From Rhizobium anhuiense (GTDB lineage Bacteria > Pseudomonadota > Alphaproteobacteria > Rhizobiales > Rhizobiaceae): 64,000 nucleotides of DNA. Below the pieces are notes generated by a model. The model saw nothing but the letters and a program-made list of their open reading frames with translations. It was not told where the DNA came from and did no database searches. Shown piece by piece: positions 17,015 to 25,795 of this stretch. Position numbers and translations under genes: made by a program. The DNA lies in the NCBI RefSeq assembly GCF_003985145.1, contig NZ_ML133524.1, forward strand, positions 62,001-126,000, in the 5' to 3' direction. Within the stretch, counting starts at the first letter, position 1. Each line of letters starts with the position of its first letter.

Positions 17015-18673
17015 TCAGGCCGCCGGCGGATAGAGCAAGTCGACGATGTAGCTGGCGTCGAAACGGGAATCGAGCATGCCGTAGGTGGAGCGCCAGCCGC
17101 CGGCAAGGCGCGTCTCGATGAAGGCATCGGCAATGCGCCCGGCGCCCAGCCGATAGAGTTCGGCGGCACCGGCAGCCAGCGCCAGTTGCTCGACCAGCAG
17201 GCGCGCGGCGCCCTCGTCCTGTTCACACAGCGCGATTGCGGCGCGCAACACGTCGATCGTCTTCTTGCCGGCAGGGCCGAGATCGCGGGCAAGGCCGGCG
17301 AAGACGGTTTCGAACAGATCCTTGCCACGGTTGAGCACACGCAGCACGTCGAGCGCCATGACGTTGCCGGAGCCTTCCCAGATGGCGTTGACGGGCGCCT
17401 CGCGGTAATGGCGGGCGATCGGGCGATCTTCGATGTAGCCGTTGCCGCCGATGCATTCCATCGCCTCGTAGATCAGCGCCGGCGCGATCTTGCAGCACCA
17501 GTATTTGGCGACCGGCGTCATGACGCGGGCATAGGCCGCCTCCTCGGCATTGCCGCGCGCCTTGTCGAAGGCGTCGGCAAGACGGAAGGACAGCGCCGTC
17601 GCGGCGGCGACATCGAGCGCCATGTCGGCGAGCACGCGCGTCATGATCGGCTGGTTGACCAGCATCTTACCGAAGACGCTGCGGCCGCGGGTGTGATGCA
17701 CGGCTTCGGCAAGCGAGGCGCGCATGATGCCCGATGAGGCCAGCGCACAGTCGAGCCTGGTCAGCGTCACCATATCGAGGACGGTGCGGATGCCGGCATC
17801 CGGACCGCCGAGCAGGAAACCGAATGTGTCTGTAAACTCGACCTCGGAAGAGGCGTTGGAGCGGTTGCCGACCTTGTCCTTCAACCGCTGGAACTGCAAC
17901 CCGTTGGCGGAACCATCTTCCAGAAGGCGCGGCACGAGAAAGCAACCCATGCCCTCCTTCGTCTGCGCCAGCATGATGAAGGCATCGCTCATCGGCGCGG
18001 ACATGAACCATTTGTGGCCGGACAGCCGGTAGATACCCTCGCTGACCTTTTCGGCAGCGCTCCTGTTGGCGCGCACATCCGTGCCGCCCTGCTTTTCCGT
18101 CATGCCCATGCCGATGGTCACGGCGGATTTCTGCATGGCGGGCTTGTTCGACGAATCATATTTGCGCGAGAGGATCTTTGGCGCCCAGTCCTTTTGGACA
18201 GCGGGCGAAGCCGACAGCGCCGCAACCGAGGCGCTGGTCATTGTCAGCGGGCAGAGATGGCCGGATTCCAGCTGTGACGTCAGATAAAACCGCGCGGCGC
18301 GAACCTTATGCGCCTCATCCTTGGCCTCGGTATCGGCCTGCGGGTCCCAGACGGAGGAATGCAGCCCGACCGACATGGAACGGCGCATCAGCGCGTGCCA
18401 GGCGGGATGGAACTCGACGACGTCGAGGCGCTCACCGCGCGGACCATGGGTGCGCAGCTGCGGCGCGCCCTGGTTGGCCATGCGCGCCAGTTCCTGCGCC
18501 TCCGGCGAGGTGACGTAGCGGCCCATATTTTCCAGGTCTTCGCGGATGCCGCGCGGGAGGGCCGCCGTCAGGTCGACGATCAGCGGATCGGATCGATAGG
18601 CGTTGATGCCGGACCACAGGCTCGGCTGGTTGAGTTCTGCGAGTTTGTCGTCAGTCCGGTTGGCGGAGGTCAT
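17015..18673 (-). CDS. aidB: acyl-CoA dehydrogenase family protein, AidB-like
   Basis: A 552-residue flavoprotein of the acyl-CoA dehydrogenase superfamily, with the AidB-type N-terminal extension (about 1-180, including EFHPAWHALM) that ordinary family members (about 380 residues) lack. Conserved stretches are GMGMTEKQGGTDVRAN, FMSAPMSDAF, ECIGGNGYIED and the C-terminal IWEGSGNV. E. coli AidB belongs to the Ada response to alkylating agents and binds DNA and FAD. Here no Ada-type control is visible. It is divergent from pyrB, with 179 bp between the starts. Confidence 0.88.
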   Translation of the reverse strand: MTSANRTDDKLAELNQPSLWSGINAYRSDPLIVDLTAALPRGIREDLENMGRYVTSPEAQELARMANQGAPQLRTHGPRGERLDVVEFHPAWHALMRRSMSVGLHSSVWDPQADTEAKDEAHKVRAARFYLTSQLESGHLCPLTMTSASVAALSASPAVQKDWAPKILSRKYDSSNKPAMQKSAVTIGMGMTEKQGGTDVRANRSAAEKVSEGIYRLSGHKWFMSAPMSDAFIMLAQTKEGMGCFLVPRLLEDGSANGLQFQRLKDKVGNRSNASSEVEFTDTFGFLLGGPDAGIRTVLDMVTLTRLDCALASSGIMRASLAEAVHHTRGRSVFGKMLVNQPIMTRVLADMALDVAAATALSFRLADAFDKARGNAEEAAYARVMTPVAKYWCCKIAPALIYEAMECIGGNGYIEDRPIARHYREAPVNAIWEGSGNVMALDVLRVLNRGKDLFETVFAGLARDLGPAGKKTIDVLRAAIALCEQDEGAARLLVEQLALAAGAAELYRLGAGRIADAFIETRLAGGWRSTYGMLDSRFDASYIVDLLYPPAA

Positions 18674-18795
18674 AATTCGCTTCTAGTGTAAGAACCCGGC
18701 AAAGGGAAACCGGAAGTTATGATTCGGTTCATTCTGCTCTATCGGAATTCGGGCGAAAATGCATGGGGACATAAGCCTTTGCCCACAGCGCATGC

Positions 18796-18824
18796 TTGCC
18801 CCGGCGGGCAGCACTCTTTATAGA
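18796..18824 (+). promoter_or_regulatory. pyrB operon promoter
   Basis: TTGCCC (18796-18801), exactly 17 bp, TATAGA (18819-18824). The predicted start is about 22 nt before the pyrB ATG, so the leader is too short for a classical attenuator. Confidence 0.6.
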
Positions 18825-18852
18825 CCCGCCAGAGACAGCAAGAGGCAAGGTC

Positions 18853-19809
18853 ATGGTCTTTTTCCCCCACCGCCACCTCATCGGCATCAAGGGCCTCACC
18901 GAGCAGGATATCACCTATCTTCTCGACAAGGCGGATGAGGCCGTCAAGATCAGCCGCCAGAGAGAAAAGAAGACGTCGACGCTGCGCGGGCTGACGCAGA
19001 TCAATCTCTTCTTCGAGGCATCGACCCGCACGCAGGCCTCCTTCGAGCTTGCCGGTAAGAGGCTCGGGGCCGACGTCATGAACATGTCGGTCGGCAATTC
19101 CTCGGTGAAGAAAGGCGAAACGCTGATCGACACGGCGATGACGCTGAATGCCATGCGCCCCGACGTGCTGGTGATCCGCCATTCGAGCGCAGGTGCCGCC
19201 GCCCTTCTCGCCCAGAAGGTCTCCTGCTCGGTCGTCAATGCCGGCGACGGGCAGCACGAACATCCGACCCAGGCGCTGCTCGACGCGCTGACGATCCGTC
19301 GCGCCAAGGGCAAGCTGTCGCGCATCATCGTGGCAATCTGCGGCGACGTGCTGCATTCGCGGGTGGCGCGCTCCAACATCCTATTGCTCAACGCGATGGG
19401 CGCCCGCGTCCGTGTCGTCGCACCTGCAACCCTCCTGCCCGCCGGCATCGCCGAGATGGGCGTCGAGGTCTTCCATTCGATGAAGGAAGGGCTGAAGGAC
19501 GCCGACGTCGTGATGATGCTGCGGCTGCAGCGCGAGCGCATGTCCGGCGCCTTCGTGCCTTCGGTGCGCGAATATTATCACTTCTACGGACTCGACGCCG
19601 AAACGCTGAAAGCCGCCAAGGAGGATGCGCTGGTCATGCATCCCGGCCCGATGAACCGCGGCGTCGAGATCGCGTCTGAGGTGGCGGACGGGCCGCAGAG
19701 TGTGATCGCCGAACAGGTGGAGATGGGGGTGGCGGTGCGCATGGCGGTCATGGAGACGCTGCTCGTCTCGCAGAACCAGGGTCCCCGCAGCGATGGAATG
19801 ATGGCATGA
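18853..19809 (+). CDS. pyrB: aspartate carbamoyltransferase catalytic chain
   Basis: A 318-residue enzyme condensing carbamoyl phosphate with aspartate, the committed step of pyrimidine synthesis. The carbamoyl-phosphate site is [13 protein letters not shown]; later motifs are [10 protein letters not shown] and [15 protein letters not shown] 18853 is chosen over the upstream start at 18796 because GAGG lies just before it and the upstream codons overlap the promoter. The stop overlaps the next start by 4 nt (ATGA), indicating translational coupling with the dihydroorotase-like partner. No regulatory chain (pyrI) is present. Confidence 0.96.
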   Translation: MVFFPHRHLIGIKGLTEQDITYLLDKADEAVKISRQREKKTSTLRGLTQINLFFEASTRTQASFELAGKRLGADVMNMSVGNSSVKKGETLIDTAMTLNAMRPDVLVIRHSSAGAAALLAQKVSCSVVNAGDGQHEHPTQALLDALTIRRAKGKLSRIIVAICGDVLHSRVARSNILLLNAMGARVRVVAPATLLPAGIAEMGVEVFHSMKEGLKDADVVMMLRLQRERMSGAFVPSVREYYHFYGLDAETLKAAKEDALVMHPGPMNRGVEIASEVADGPQSVIAEQVEMGVAVRMAVMETLLVSQNQGPRSDGMMA

Positions 19810-21095
19810 GCAACCCGATCGTCCTCAAGAACGTCCGCATCGTCGATCCCTCGCGCAACCTCGATGAAGTCGGAACGATCATCGCCGAAAACGGCGTGAT
19901 CATCGCCGCCGGCCATGCGGCGCAGAATCAGGGCGCGCCTGATGGCGCCGTCATCCGCGACTGCACGGGCCTTGTGGCGACGCCCGGCCTCGTCGATGCG
20001 CGCGTCCATATCGGCGAACCCGGCGGCGAGCATCGTGAGACGATCGCCTCGGCGAGCCGGGCGGCGGCGGCCGGGGGCGTCACCTCGATCATCATGATGC
20101 CGGACACCGATCCCGTCATCGACGACATCGCGCTCGTCGAATTCGTCAAGAAGACGGCGCGGGATACGGCCGCCGTCAATGTCTATCCGGCAGCCGCCAT
20201 CACCAAGGGCCTTGCCGGCGAGGAAATGACCGAGATCGGCCTGTTGATGCAGGCCGGCGCCGTCGCCTTCACCGATGCCCATTCCAGCGTCCACGACACG
20301 CAGGTGCTGCGCCGGATCATGACCTATGCGCGCGAATTCGGCGCCGTCATTTCCTGCGAGACGCGTGACAAATATCTCGGCGCCAACGGCGTCATGCATG
20401 AGGGGCTTTTCGCCAGCTGGCTCGGGCTCTCCGGCATTCCCAGGGAAGCCGAGCTCATCCCGCTCGAACGCGATCTCAGGATCGCCGAGCTGACGCGCGG
20501 ACGTTATCACGCCGCGATGATCTCGGTGCCGCAATCGGTCGAGGCGATTGAACGCGCCCGCAGCCGCGGCGCCAAGGTGACCTCAGGCATCTCGATCAAC
20601 AATCTGGCGCTCAACGAAAACGACATCGGCGAATACCGCACCTTCTTCAAGCTCTATCCGCCGCTGCGACCGGAAGACGACCGGGTGGCGATGGTCGAGG
20701 CCCTTGCCAGCGGCGCGATCGACATCATCGTCTCCTCGCATGACCCGCAGGACGTCGATACGAAGCGCCTGCCCTTCGCCGAGGCGGAGGACGGCGCGAT
20801 CGGGCTCGAAACCATGCTGGCGGCGGCGCTGAGGCTTTACCATGGCGGCCAGGTGAGCCTGATGCGCCTGATCGACGCCATGTCGACCCGCCCCGCCGAG
20901 ATTTTCGGCCTCGCCGCCGGCACGCTGAAGCCGGGTGCGGCGGCCGATATCGCGCTGATCGATCTCGATGAGCCTTGGCTTGTCGCCAAAGACATGCTTC
21001 TCTCCCGTTCGAAGAATACGCCGTTCGAGGATGCGCGCTTCAGCGGACGGGCGGTCGCGACATACGTCTCGGGAAAGCTTGTCCACGCAATTTAG
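19806..21095 (+). CDS. pyrX: dihydroorotase-like protein, probably catalytically inactive (PyrC' / PyrX type)
   Basis: A 429-residue amidohydrolase-fold protein overlapping pyrB by 4 nt. Overall it matches type I dihydroorotase ([40 protein letters not shown]), but the metal ligands are lost. The D-x-H-x-H motif reads DARVH, the carboxylated-Lys/Asp region reads AFTDAH, the HCED-like segment reads ISCETRD, the later HxST reads MISV, PHH reads INN, and the TDHAP aspartate reads SSHDP. In Pseudomonas, the pyrB-coupled PyrC' is a non-catalytic partner holding the aspartate transcarbamoylase together; I infer the same here. A genuine dihydroorotase should exist elsewhere. Confidence 0.85.
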   Translation: MSNPIVLKNVRIVDPSRNLDEVGTIIAENGVIIAAGHAAQNQGAPDGAVIRDCTGLVATPGLVDARVHIGEPGGEHRETIASASRAAAAGGVTSIIMMPDTDPVIDDIALVEFVKKTARDTAAVNVYPAAAITKGLAGEEMTEIGLLMQAGAVAFTDAHSSVHDTQVLRRIMTYAREFGAVISCETRDKYLGANGVMHEGLFASWLGLSGIPREAELIPLERDLRIAELTRGRYHAAMISVPQSVEAIERARSRGAKVTSGISINNLALNENDIGEYRTFFKLYPPLRPEDDRVAMVEALASGAIDIIVSSHDPQDVDTKRLPFAEAEDGAIGLETMLAAALRLYHGGQVSLMRLIDAMSTRPAEIFGLAAGTLKPGAAADIALIDLDEPWLVAKDMLLSRSKNTPFEDARFSGRAVATYVSGKLVHAI

Positions 21096-21140
21096 GAGAC
21101 GGCTGGACCGAGGATAGGCCACGGAGGGCCGAGGGGGCAT

Positions 21141-21761
21141 ATGTTATCCAATCTCATGTCATGGCAGATCACCCTGCCGATCGCGCTTGCCGCCGCCGTC
21201 ATCGGATATCTCTTCGGCTCCATTCCTTTCGGCCTGATCCTGACGCGTGCGGCCGGCCTCGGCGACGTGCGCAGCATCGGCTCCGGCAATATCGGCGCGA
21301 CAAATGTGCTCAGAACAGGAAACCGCAAGCTCGCTGCGGCGACGCTGCTGCTCGATGCGCTGAAGGCATCGGCGGCGGCCTGGGTCGTCGGTTATTTCCT
21401 CGGTGAGGAGGCGGCGATCATCGCCGGCTTCTTCGCCTTCATTGGTCATCTCTTCCCGGTCTGGATCGGCTTCAAGGGCGGCAAGGGTGTCGCCACCTAT
21501 ATCGGCACCCTGCTCGGCGTCGCGCCGATCATGGTCGTGCTCTTCGCCGCCGTCTGGCTGGCCGTCGCCTTCACCACCCGCTACTCCTCGCTGTCGGCGC
21601 TGGTCGCCATGCTCGTCATCCCCGTTGCGCTGTGGATCCTGGGCAACGAAAAGGTTGCGGCCGTCATGGCGATCATGACCCTGATTTCCTACTGGAAGCA
21701 CAAGGCGAATATCTCGCGGCTGATGGGCGGGACGGAAAGCAAGATCGGGGCAAAGGGATAA
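21141..21761 (+). CDS. plsY: glycerol-3-phosphate acyltransferase PlsY
   Basis: A 206-residue inner-membrane enzyme that acylates glycerol-3-phosphate from acyl-phosphate, the first step of phospholipid synthesis. Several hydrophobic helices are visible, with the three conserved cytoplasmic motifs: [20 protein letters not shown] and [10 protein letters not shown]. The length is typical. It follows the pyr genes by 45 bp, and its TAA overlaps the dprA ATG by one base (TAATG). Confidence 0.95.
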   Translation: MLSNLMSWQITLPIALAAAVIGYLFGSIPFGLILTRAAGLGDVRSIGSGNIGATNVLRTGNRKLAAATLLLDALKASAAAWVVGYFLGEEAAIIAGFFAFIGHLFPVWIGFKGGKGVATYIGTLLGVAPIMVVLFAAVWLAVAFTTRYSSLSALVAMLVIPVALWILGNEKVAAVMAIMTLISYWKHKANISRLMGGTESKIGAKG

Positions 21762-22903
21762 TGGATGCGCTGAGCGCGGGACCAAAAGGCGTCGTGCTGA
21801 CCGAACGGCAAAGAATTGCCTGGCTGCGCCTCATCCGCTCCGACAATATCGGCCCCGCCACCTTTCGCGACCTCATCAATCATTTCGGTTCGGCCGAAGC
21901 AGCGCTTGCCGCATTGCCGGAGCTTTCGGCGCGCGGCGGCGCCACGCGGGCAATTCGCATCGCCAGCGAGGCCGAAGCACATCGGGAACTGGAGGCAGCG
22001 CATCGTTTCGGCGCCCGCTTCGTCGGCATCGGTGAGCCGGACTATCCGCAGGCACTGAAACAGATCGACGGCGCACCGCCGCTTCTCGCCGTCAAAGGCG
22101 CGCTTGCCGCCGCCAAACGACCGGCTGTCGGCATCGTCGGCTCCCGCAATGCCTCGGTCGCAGGCGCGAAATTCGCGGCGATGGTGGCGCGCGACTGCGG
22201 CAGGGCGGGTTATACCGTGGTCTCGGGTCTAGCCCGCGGCATCGACACATCAGCCCACCGGGCAAGCCTCGACACAGGCACCATCGCCGCCCTTGCGGGG
22301 GGTCTCGACCAGCCCTACCCGCCGGAGAATATCGGCTTGCTCGAAGAGATCACCGACGGCAACGGCCTGGCGGTCAGCGAGATGCCCTTCGGCTGGGAGC
22401 CCCGCGCCCGCGACTTTCCGCGCCGGAACCGGCTGATCGCCGGCATTGCGCTCGGCCTCGTCGTCATCGAAGCAGCGACACGTTCGGGCTCGCTGATCAC
22501 GGCGCGGCTTGCCGGCGAGTTCGGTCGCCTGGTGTTTGCCGTGCCCGGCTCCCCCCTCGATCCGCGCTGCCATGGCACCAACGGCCTGCTGAAGGACGGT
22601 GCATCGATCGTCACCGCCCCCGTCGATGTCGTCGAGGCTTTGGCGCCGCTTGCGCAATTCGACCTGTTCCCGTCATCGATGGCAGAGGAACCGGCGCGTG
22701 AGGGCAAGGCAATTTCGGTGCCACCCGGCGATCCCGACCGAACCCGCGTCATCGATGCGCTCGGGCCGACGCCGGTCGAGATCGACGACGTCATCCGCCA
22801 TACCGGTCTGTCGGCATCCGCGGTCTATCTCATCCTTCTGGAACTCGATATATCGGGCAGGCTGCAGCGGCATCAGGGCGGGTTCGTCTCGCTTTCCGAT
22901 TGA
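21761..22903 (+). CDS. dprA: DNA-processing protein DprA
   Basis: A 380-residue protein that loads RecA on incoming single-stranded DNA during transformation. The N-terminal SAM/HhH-like region (about 1-90) is followed by the Rossmann DprA core ([50 protein letters not shown]). A C-terminal winged helix (about 310-380) follows. ATG 21761 overlaps the plsY stop and is preferred to a longer frame reaching into plsY. dprA is widespread in bacteria not known to be transformable, so it does not prove competence. Confidence 0.94.
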   Translation: MDALSAGPKGVVLTERQRIAWLRLIRSDNIGPATFRDLINHFGSAEAALAALPELSARGGATRAIRIASEAEAHRELEAAHRFGARFVGIGEPDYPQALKQIDGAPPLLAVKGALAAAKRPAVGIVGSRNASVAGAKFAAMVARDCGRAGYTVVSGLARGIDTSAHRASLDTGTIAALAGGLDQPYPPENIGLLEEITDGNGLAVSEMPFGWEPRARDFPRRNRLIAGIALGLVVIEAATRSGSLITARLAGEFGRLVFAVPGSPLDPRCHGTNGLLKDGASIVTAPVDVVEALAPLAQFDLFPSSMAEEPAREGKAISVPPGDPDRTRVIDALGPTPVEIDDVIRHTGLSASAVYLILLELDISGRLQRHQGGFVSLSD

Positions 22904-23139
22904 ACTTTGCACGATATCGCAGAATTGCCGCCCCCTGTGTCGAAAACCTTCGACAACCTATCTAAGATTGCATTTCCCCGATACACTCCCTTCGGCTGCA
23001 CCGGATGCAAGAACTAAAATTGTAGCAAACCCCTTGACCGCGGCGATTTCCCTGTCCATGTCGGAGGGCCGGGATCCATCTTTCGGTGTGTGTCGCGCTG
23101 GCTTCAACGCTGGCGTCGTTTCCTTTTTAGAGAATCATC

Positions 23140-25794
23140 ATGAATGTTGTAGTGGTGGAATCGCCTGCCAAGGCCAAGACGATCAACAAGTATCTGGGTC
23201 CGGGATACAAAGTGCTCGCCTCCTTCGGCCATGTGCGCGATCTGCCTGCCAAGGACGGCTCAGTTCTTCCTGATCAGGATTTCGAAATGCTTTGGGAGGT
23301 CGATAGCGCCTCCGCAAAGCGGATGAAGGATATTGCCGATGCGGTGAAATCCTCCGACGGCCTTTTTCTCGCGACCGACCCGGATCGCGAAGGCGAAGCG
23401 ATTTCCTGGCACGTTCTCGATATGCTGAACAAGAAGCGCGTGCTGAACGGCAAGCCGGTCAAACGCGTCGTCTTCAACGCCATCACCAAGAAGGCGGTGC
23501 TCGACGCGATGGCCGATCCGCGCGACATCGACGTGCCGCTGGTCGACGCCTATCTGGCGCGGCGCGCGCTCGACTATCTGGTCGGCTTCAATCTTTCGCC
23601 GGTGCTGTGGCGCAAGCTGCCCGGCGCCCGGTCGGCCGGCCGCGTCCAGTCGGTGGCGCTTCGCCTGGTCTGCGACCGTGAATCCGAGATCGAACGCTTC
23701 ATTTCGGAAGAATACTGGAACATCTCAGCCCTTCTGAAGACACCGCGCGGCGACGAGTTCGAGGCCAGGCTGGTTTCGGCGAATGGCAAACGGCTGCAGC
23801 CGCGCGCGATCGGCAACGGCGAGGATGCCGGCAAGCTCAAGGCATTGCTCGAAGGCGCAAGCTATATCGTCGACTCGGTCGAAGCGAAACCGGTCAAGCG
23901 CAATCCCGGACCGCCGTTTACGACCTCGACCCTGCAGCAGGCCGCCTCCTCCAATCTCGGCTTCTCCGCCTCGCGCACCATGCAGATCGCCCAGAAGCTC
24001 TATGAAGGCGTCGATATCGGCGGCGAGACGGTCGGTCTCATCACCTATATGCGAACCGACGGCGTGCAGATGGCGCCCGAGGCGATCGATGCGGCGCGCC
24101 GCGCCATCGTCGACCAGTTCGGCGAGCGCTATATGCCCGAGAAGGCGCGCTTCTATTCCACCAAGGCCAAGAACGCTCAGGAAGCGCACGAAGCGATCCG
24201 TCCGACCGATTTCTACCGCTCGCCCGACCGCGTGCGCAAATTCCTCGATGCCGATCAGATCCGCCTCTACGACCTGATCTGGAAGCGCGGCATCGCCAGC
24301 CAGATGGCGTCGGCCGAAATCGAGCGCACGACGGCTGAAATCACCGCCGACAACAAGGGCGAGAAGGCCGGGCTGCGCGCCGTCGGTTCGGTCATCCGCT
24401 TCGACGGTTTCATCGCCGCCTATACCGACCAGAAGGAGGACGGCGAGCAGAGTGACGACGGCGACGAGGATGGCCGCCTGCCGGAGATCAATGCACGCGA
24501 GACGCTCGCCAAGCAGAAGATCAATTCGACGCAGCATTTCACCGAGCCGCCGCCACGCTATTCGGAAGCCTCGCTGATCAAGAAGATGGAAGAACTCGGC
24601 ATCGGCCGCCCCTCCACCTATGCCGCGACGCTGGCGACGCTGCGCGACCGCGACTATGTGACGATCGACAAGCGCAAGCTGATCCCGCAGGCCAAGGGCC
24701 GGCTGGTGACCGCTTTCCTCGAAAGCTTCTTCACCAAATATGTCGAATACGATTTCACCGCCGATCTCGAAGAGAAGCTCGACCGGATTTCCGCCGGCGA
24801 GTTGAACTGGAAGCAGGTGCTGCGCGATTTCTGGAAGGATTTCTTCGCCCAGATCGAGGACACCAAGGAGCTGCGCGTCACCAACGTGCTCGATTCGCTG
24901 AACGAGGCGCTGGCGCCGCTCGTCTTCCCGAAGCGCGAGGATGGCAGCGATCCCAGGATCTGCCAGGTCTGCGGCACCGGCAACCTGTCGCTGAAGCTCG
25001 GCAAATACGGCGCCTTCGTCGGCTGCTCGAACTATCCGGAATGCAACTACACCCGCCAGCTCTCTTCCGAAAACGGCGGAGAGGCGGACGGTGCTGCCCT
25101 CAACGAGCCGAAGAACCTCGGCACCGATCCGACGACCGGCGAGGAGCTGACGCTGCGCTCCGGCCGCTTCGGTCCCTATATCCAGCGCGGCGACGGCAAG
25201 GAAGCCAAACGCGCCTCGCTGCCGAAGGGCTGGAAGCCCGAGGATATCGACTATGAAAAGGCGATGGCGTTGATTTCGCTGCCGCGCGATATCGGCAAAC
25301 ATCCCGAATCGGGCAAAATGATTTCATCCGGCATCGGCCGCTACGGGCCGTTCCTCCTGCATGATGGCTCCTATGCCAATCTGGAAACCGTCGAGGACGT
25401 GTTCTCGGTCGGCCTCAACCGTGCCGTGACCGTCATCGCCGAAAAGGCGAACCAGGCGCCGGGCCGAGGTTCGCGTGGGACACCGGCGGCGCTGAAGACG
25501 CTTGGAGATCATCCTGATGGCGGCCCCATCACCGTTCGCGACGGCAAGTACGGACCTTACGTCAATTGGGGCAAGGTCAATGCGACATTGCCGAAGGGCA
25601 AGGACCCGCAGGCGATCACCGTCGAGGAAGCGCTCGCGCTGATCACCGAAAAGGCCGGCAAGGCGCCTGCAGGCAAGACGGCAAAGGCGAAGGCCAAGCC
25701 GAAGGCGGCGGCCGCCGAAGCCAAGACCACCAAGACGGCGGCCAAGCCGAAGGCAACGAAGGCGAAAGCGCCGGCGAAATCGAAAAAGGGCTGA
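23140..25794 (+). CDS. topA: DNA topoisomerase I
   Basis: An 884-residue type IA topoisomerase that relaxes negative supercoils. The Toprim domain is N-terminal (VVESPAKAKTI; DPDREGEAISWH), GRVQSVALRLV follows, and the active-site tyrosine is in LITYMRTDGVQ. Later motifs are HEAIRPT and EELGIGRPSTYA. One four-cysteine zinc motif follows (CQVC...CSNYPEC), then three zinc-less repeats of the type GRFGPYIQRG / GRYGPFLL / GKYGPYVNWG, and a Lys/Ala tail from about residue 845. The following gene starts 1 nt after the stop. Confidence 0.97.
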   Translation: MNVVVVESPAKAKTINKYLGPGYKVLASFGHVRDLPAKDGSVLPDQDFEMLWEVDSASAKRMKDIADAVKSSDGLFLATDPDREGEAISWHVLDMLNKKRVLNGKPVKRVVFNAITKKAVLDAMADPRDIDVPLVDAYLARRALDYLVGFNLSPVLWRKLPGARSAGRVQSVALRLVCDRESEIERFISEEYWNISALLKTPRGDEFEARLVSANGKRLQPRAIGNGEDAGKLKALLEGASYIVDSVEAKPVKRNPGPPFTTSTLQQAASSNLGFSASRTMQIAQKLYEGVDIGGETVGLITYMRTDGVQMAPEAIDAARRAIVDQFGERYMPEKARFYSTKAKNAQEAHEAIRPTDFYRSPDRVRKFLDADQIRLYDLIWKRGIASQMASAEIERTTAEITADNKGEKAGLRAVGSVIRFDGFIAAYTDQKEDGEQSDDGDEDGRLPEINARETLAKQKINSTQHFTEPPPRYSEASLIKKMEELGIGRPSTYAATLATLRDRDYVTIDKRKLIPQAKGRLVTAFLESFFTKYVEYDFTADLEEKLDRISAGELNWKQVLRDFWKDFFAQIEDTKELRVTNVLDSLNEALAPLVFPKREDGSDPRICQVCGTGNLSLKLGKYGAFVGCSNYPECNYTRQLSSENGGEADGAALNEPKNLGTDPTTGEELTLRSGRFGPYIQRGDGKEAKRASLPKGWKPEDIDYEKAMALISLPRDIGKHPESGKMISSGIGRYGPFLLHDGSYANLETVEDVFSVGLNRAVTVIAEKANQAPGRGSRGTPAALKTLGDHPDGGPITVRDGKYGPYVNWGKVNATLPKGKDPQAITVEEALALITEKAGKAPAGKTAKAKAKPKAAAAEAKTTKTAAKPKATKAKAPAKSKKG

Positions 25795-25795
25795 C

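Noticed and set aside
22904..23139. Small gene or riboswitch between dprA and topA
   Set aside because: No frame with a ribosome binding site and no fold or motif that I recognise.
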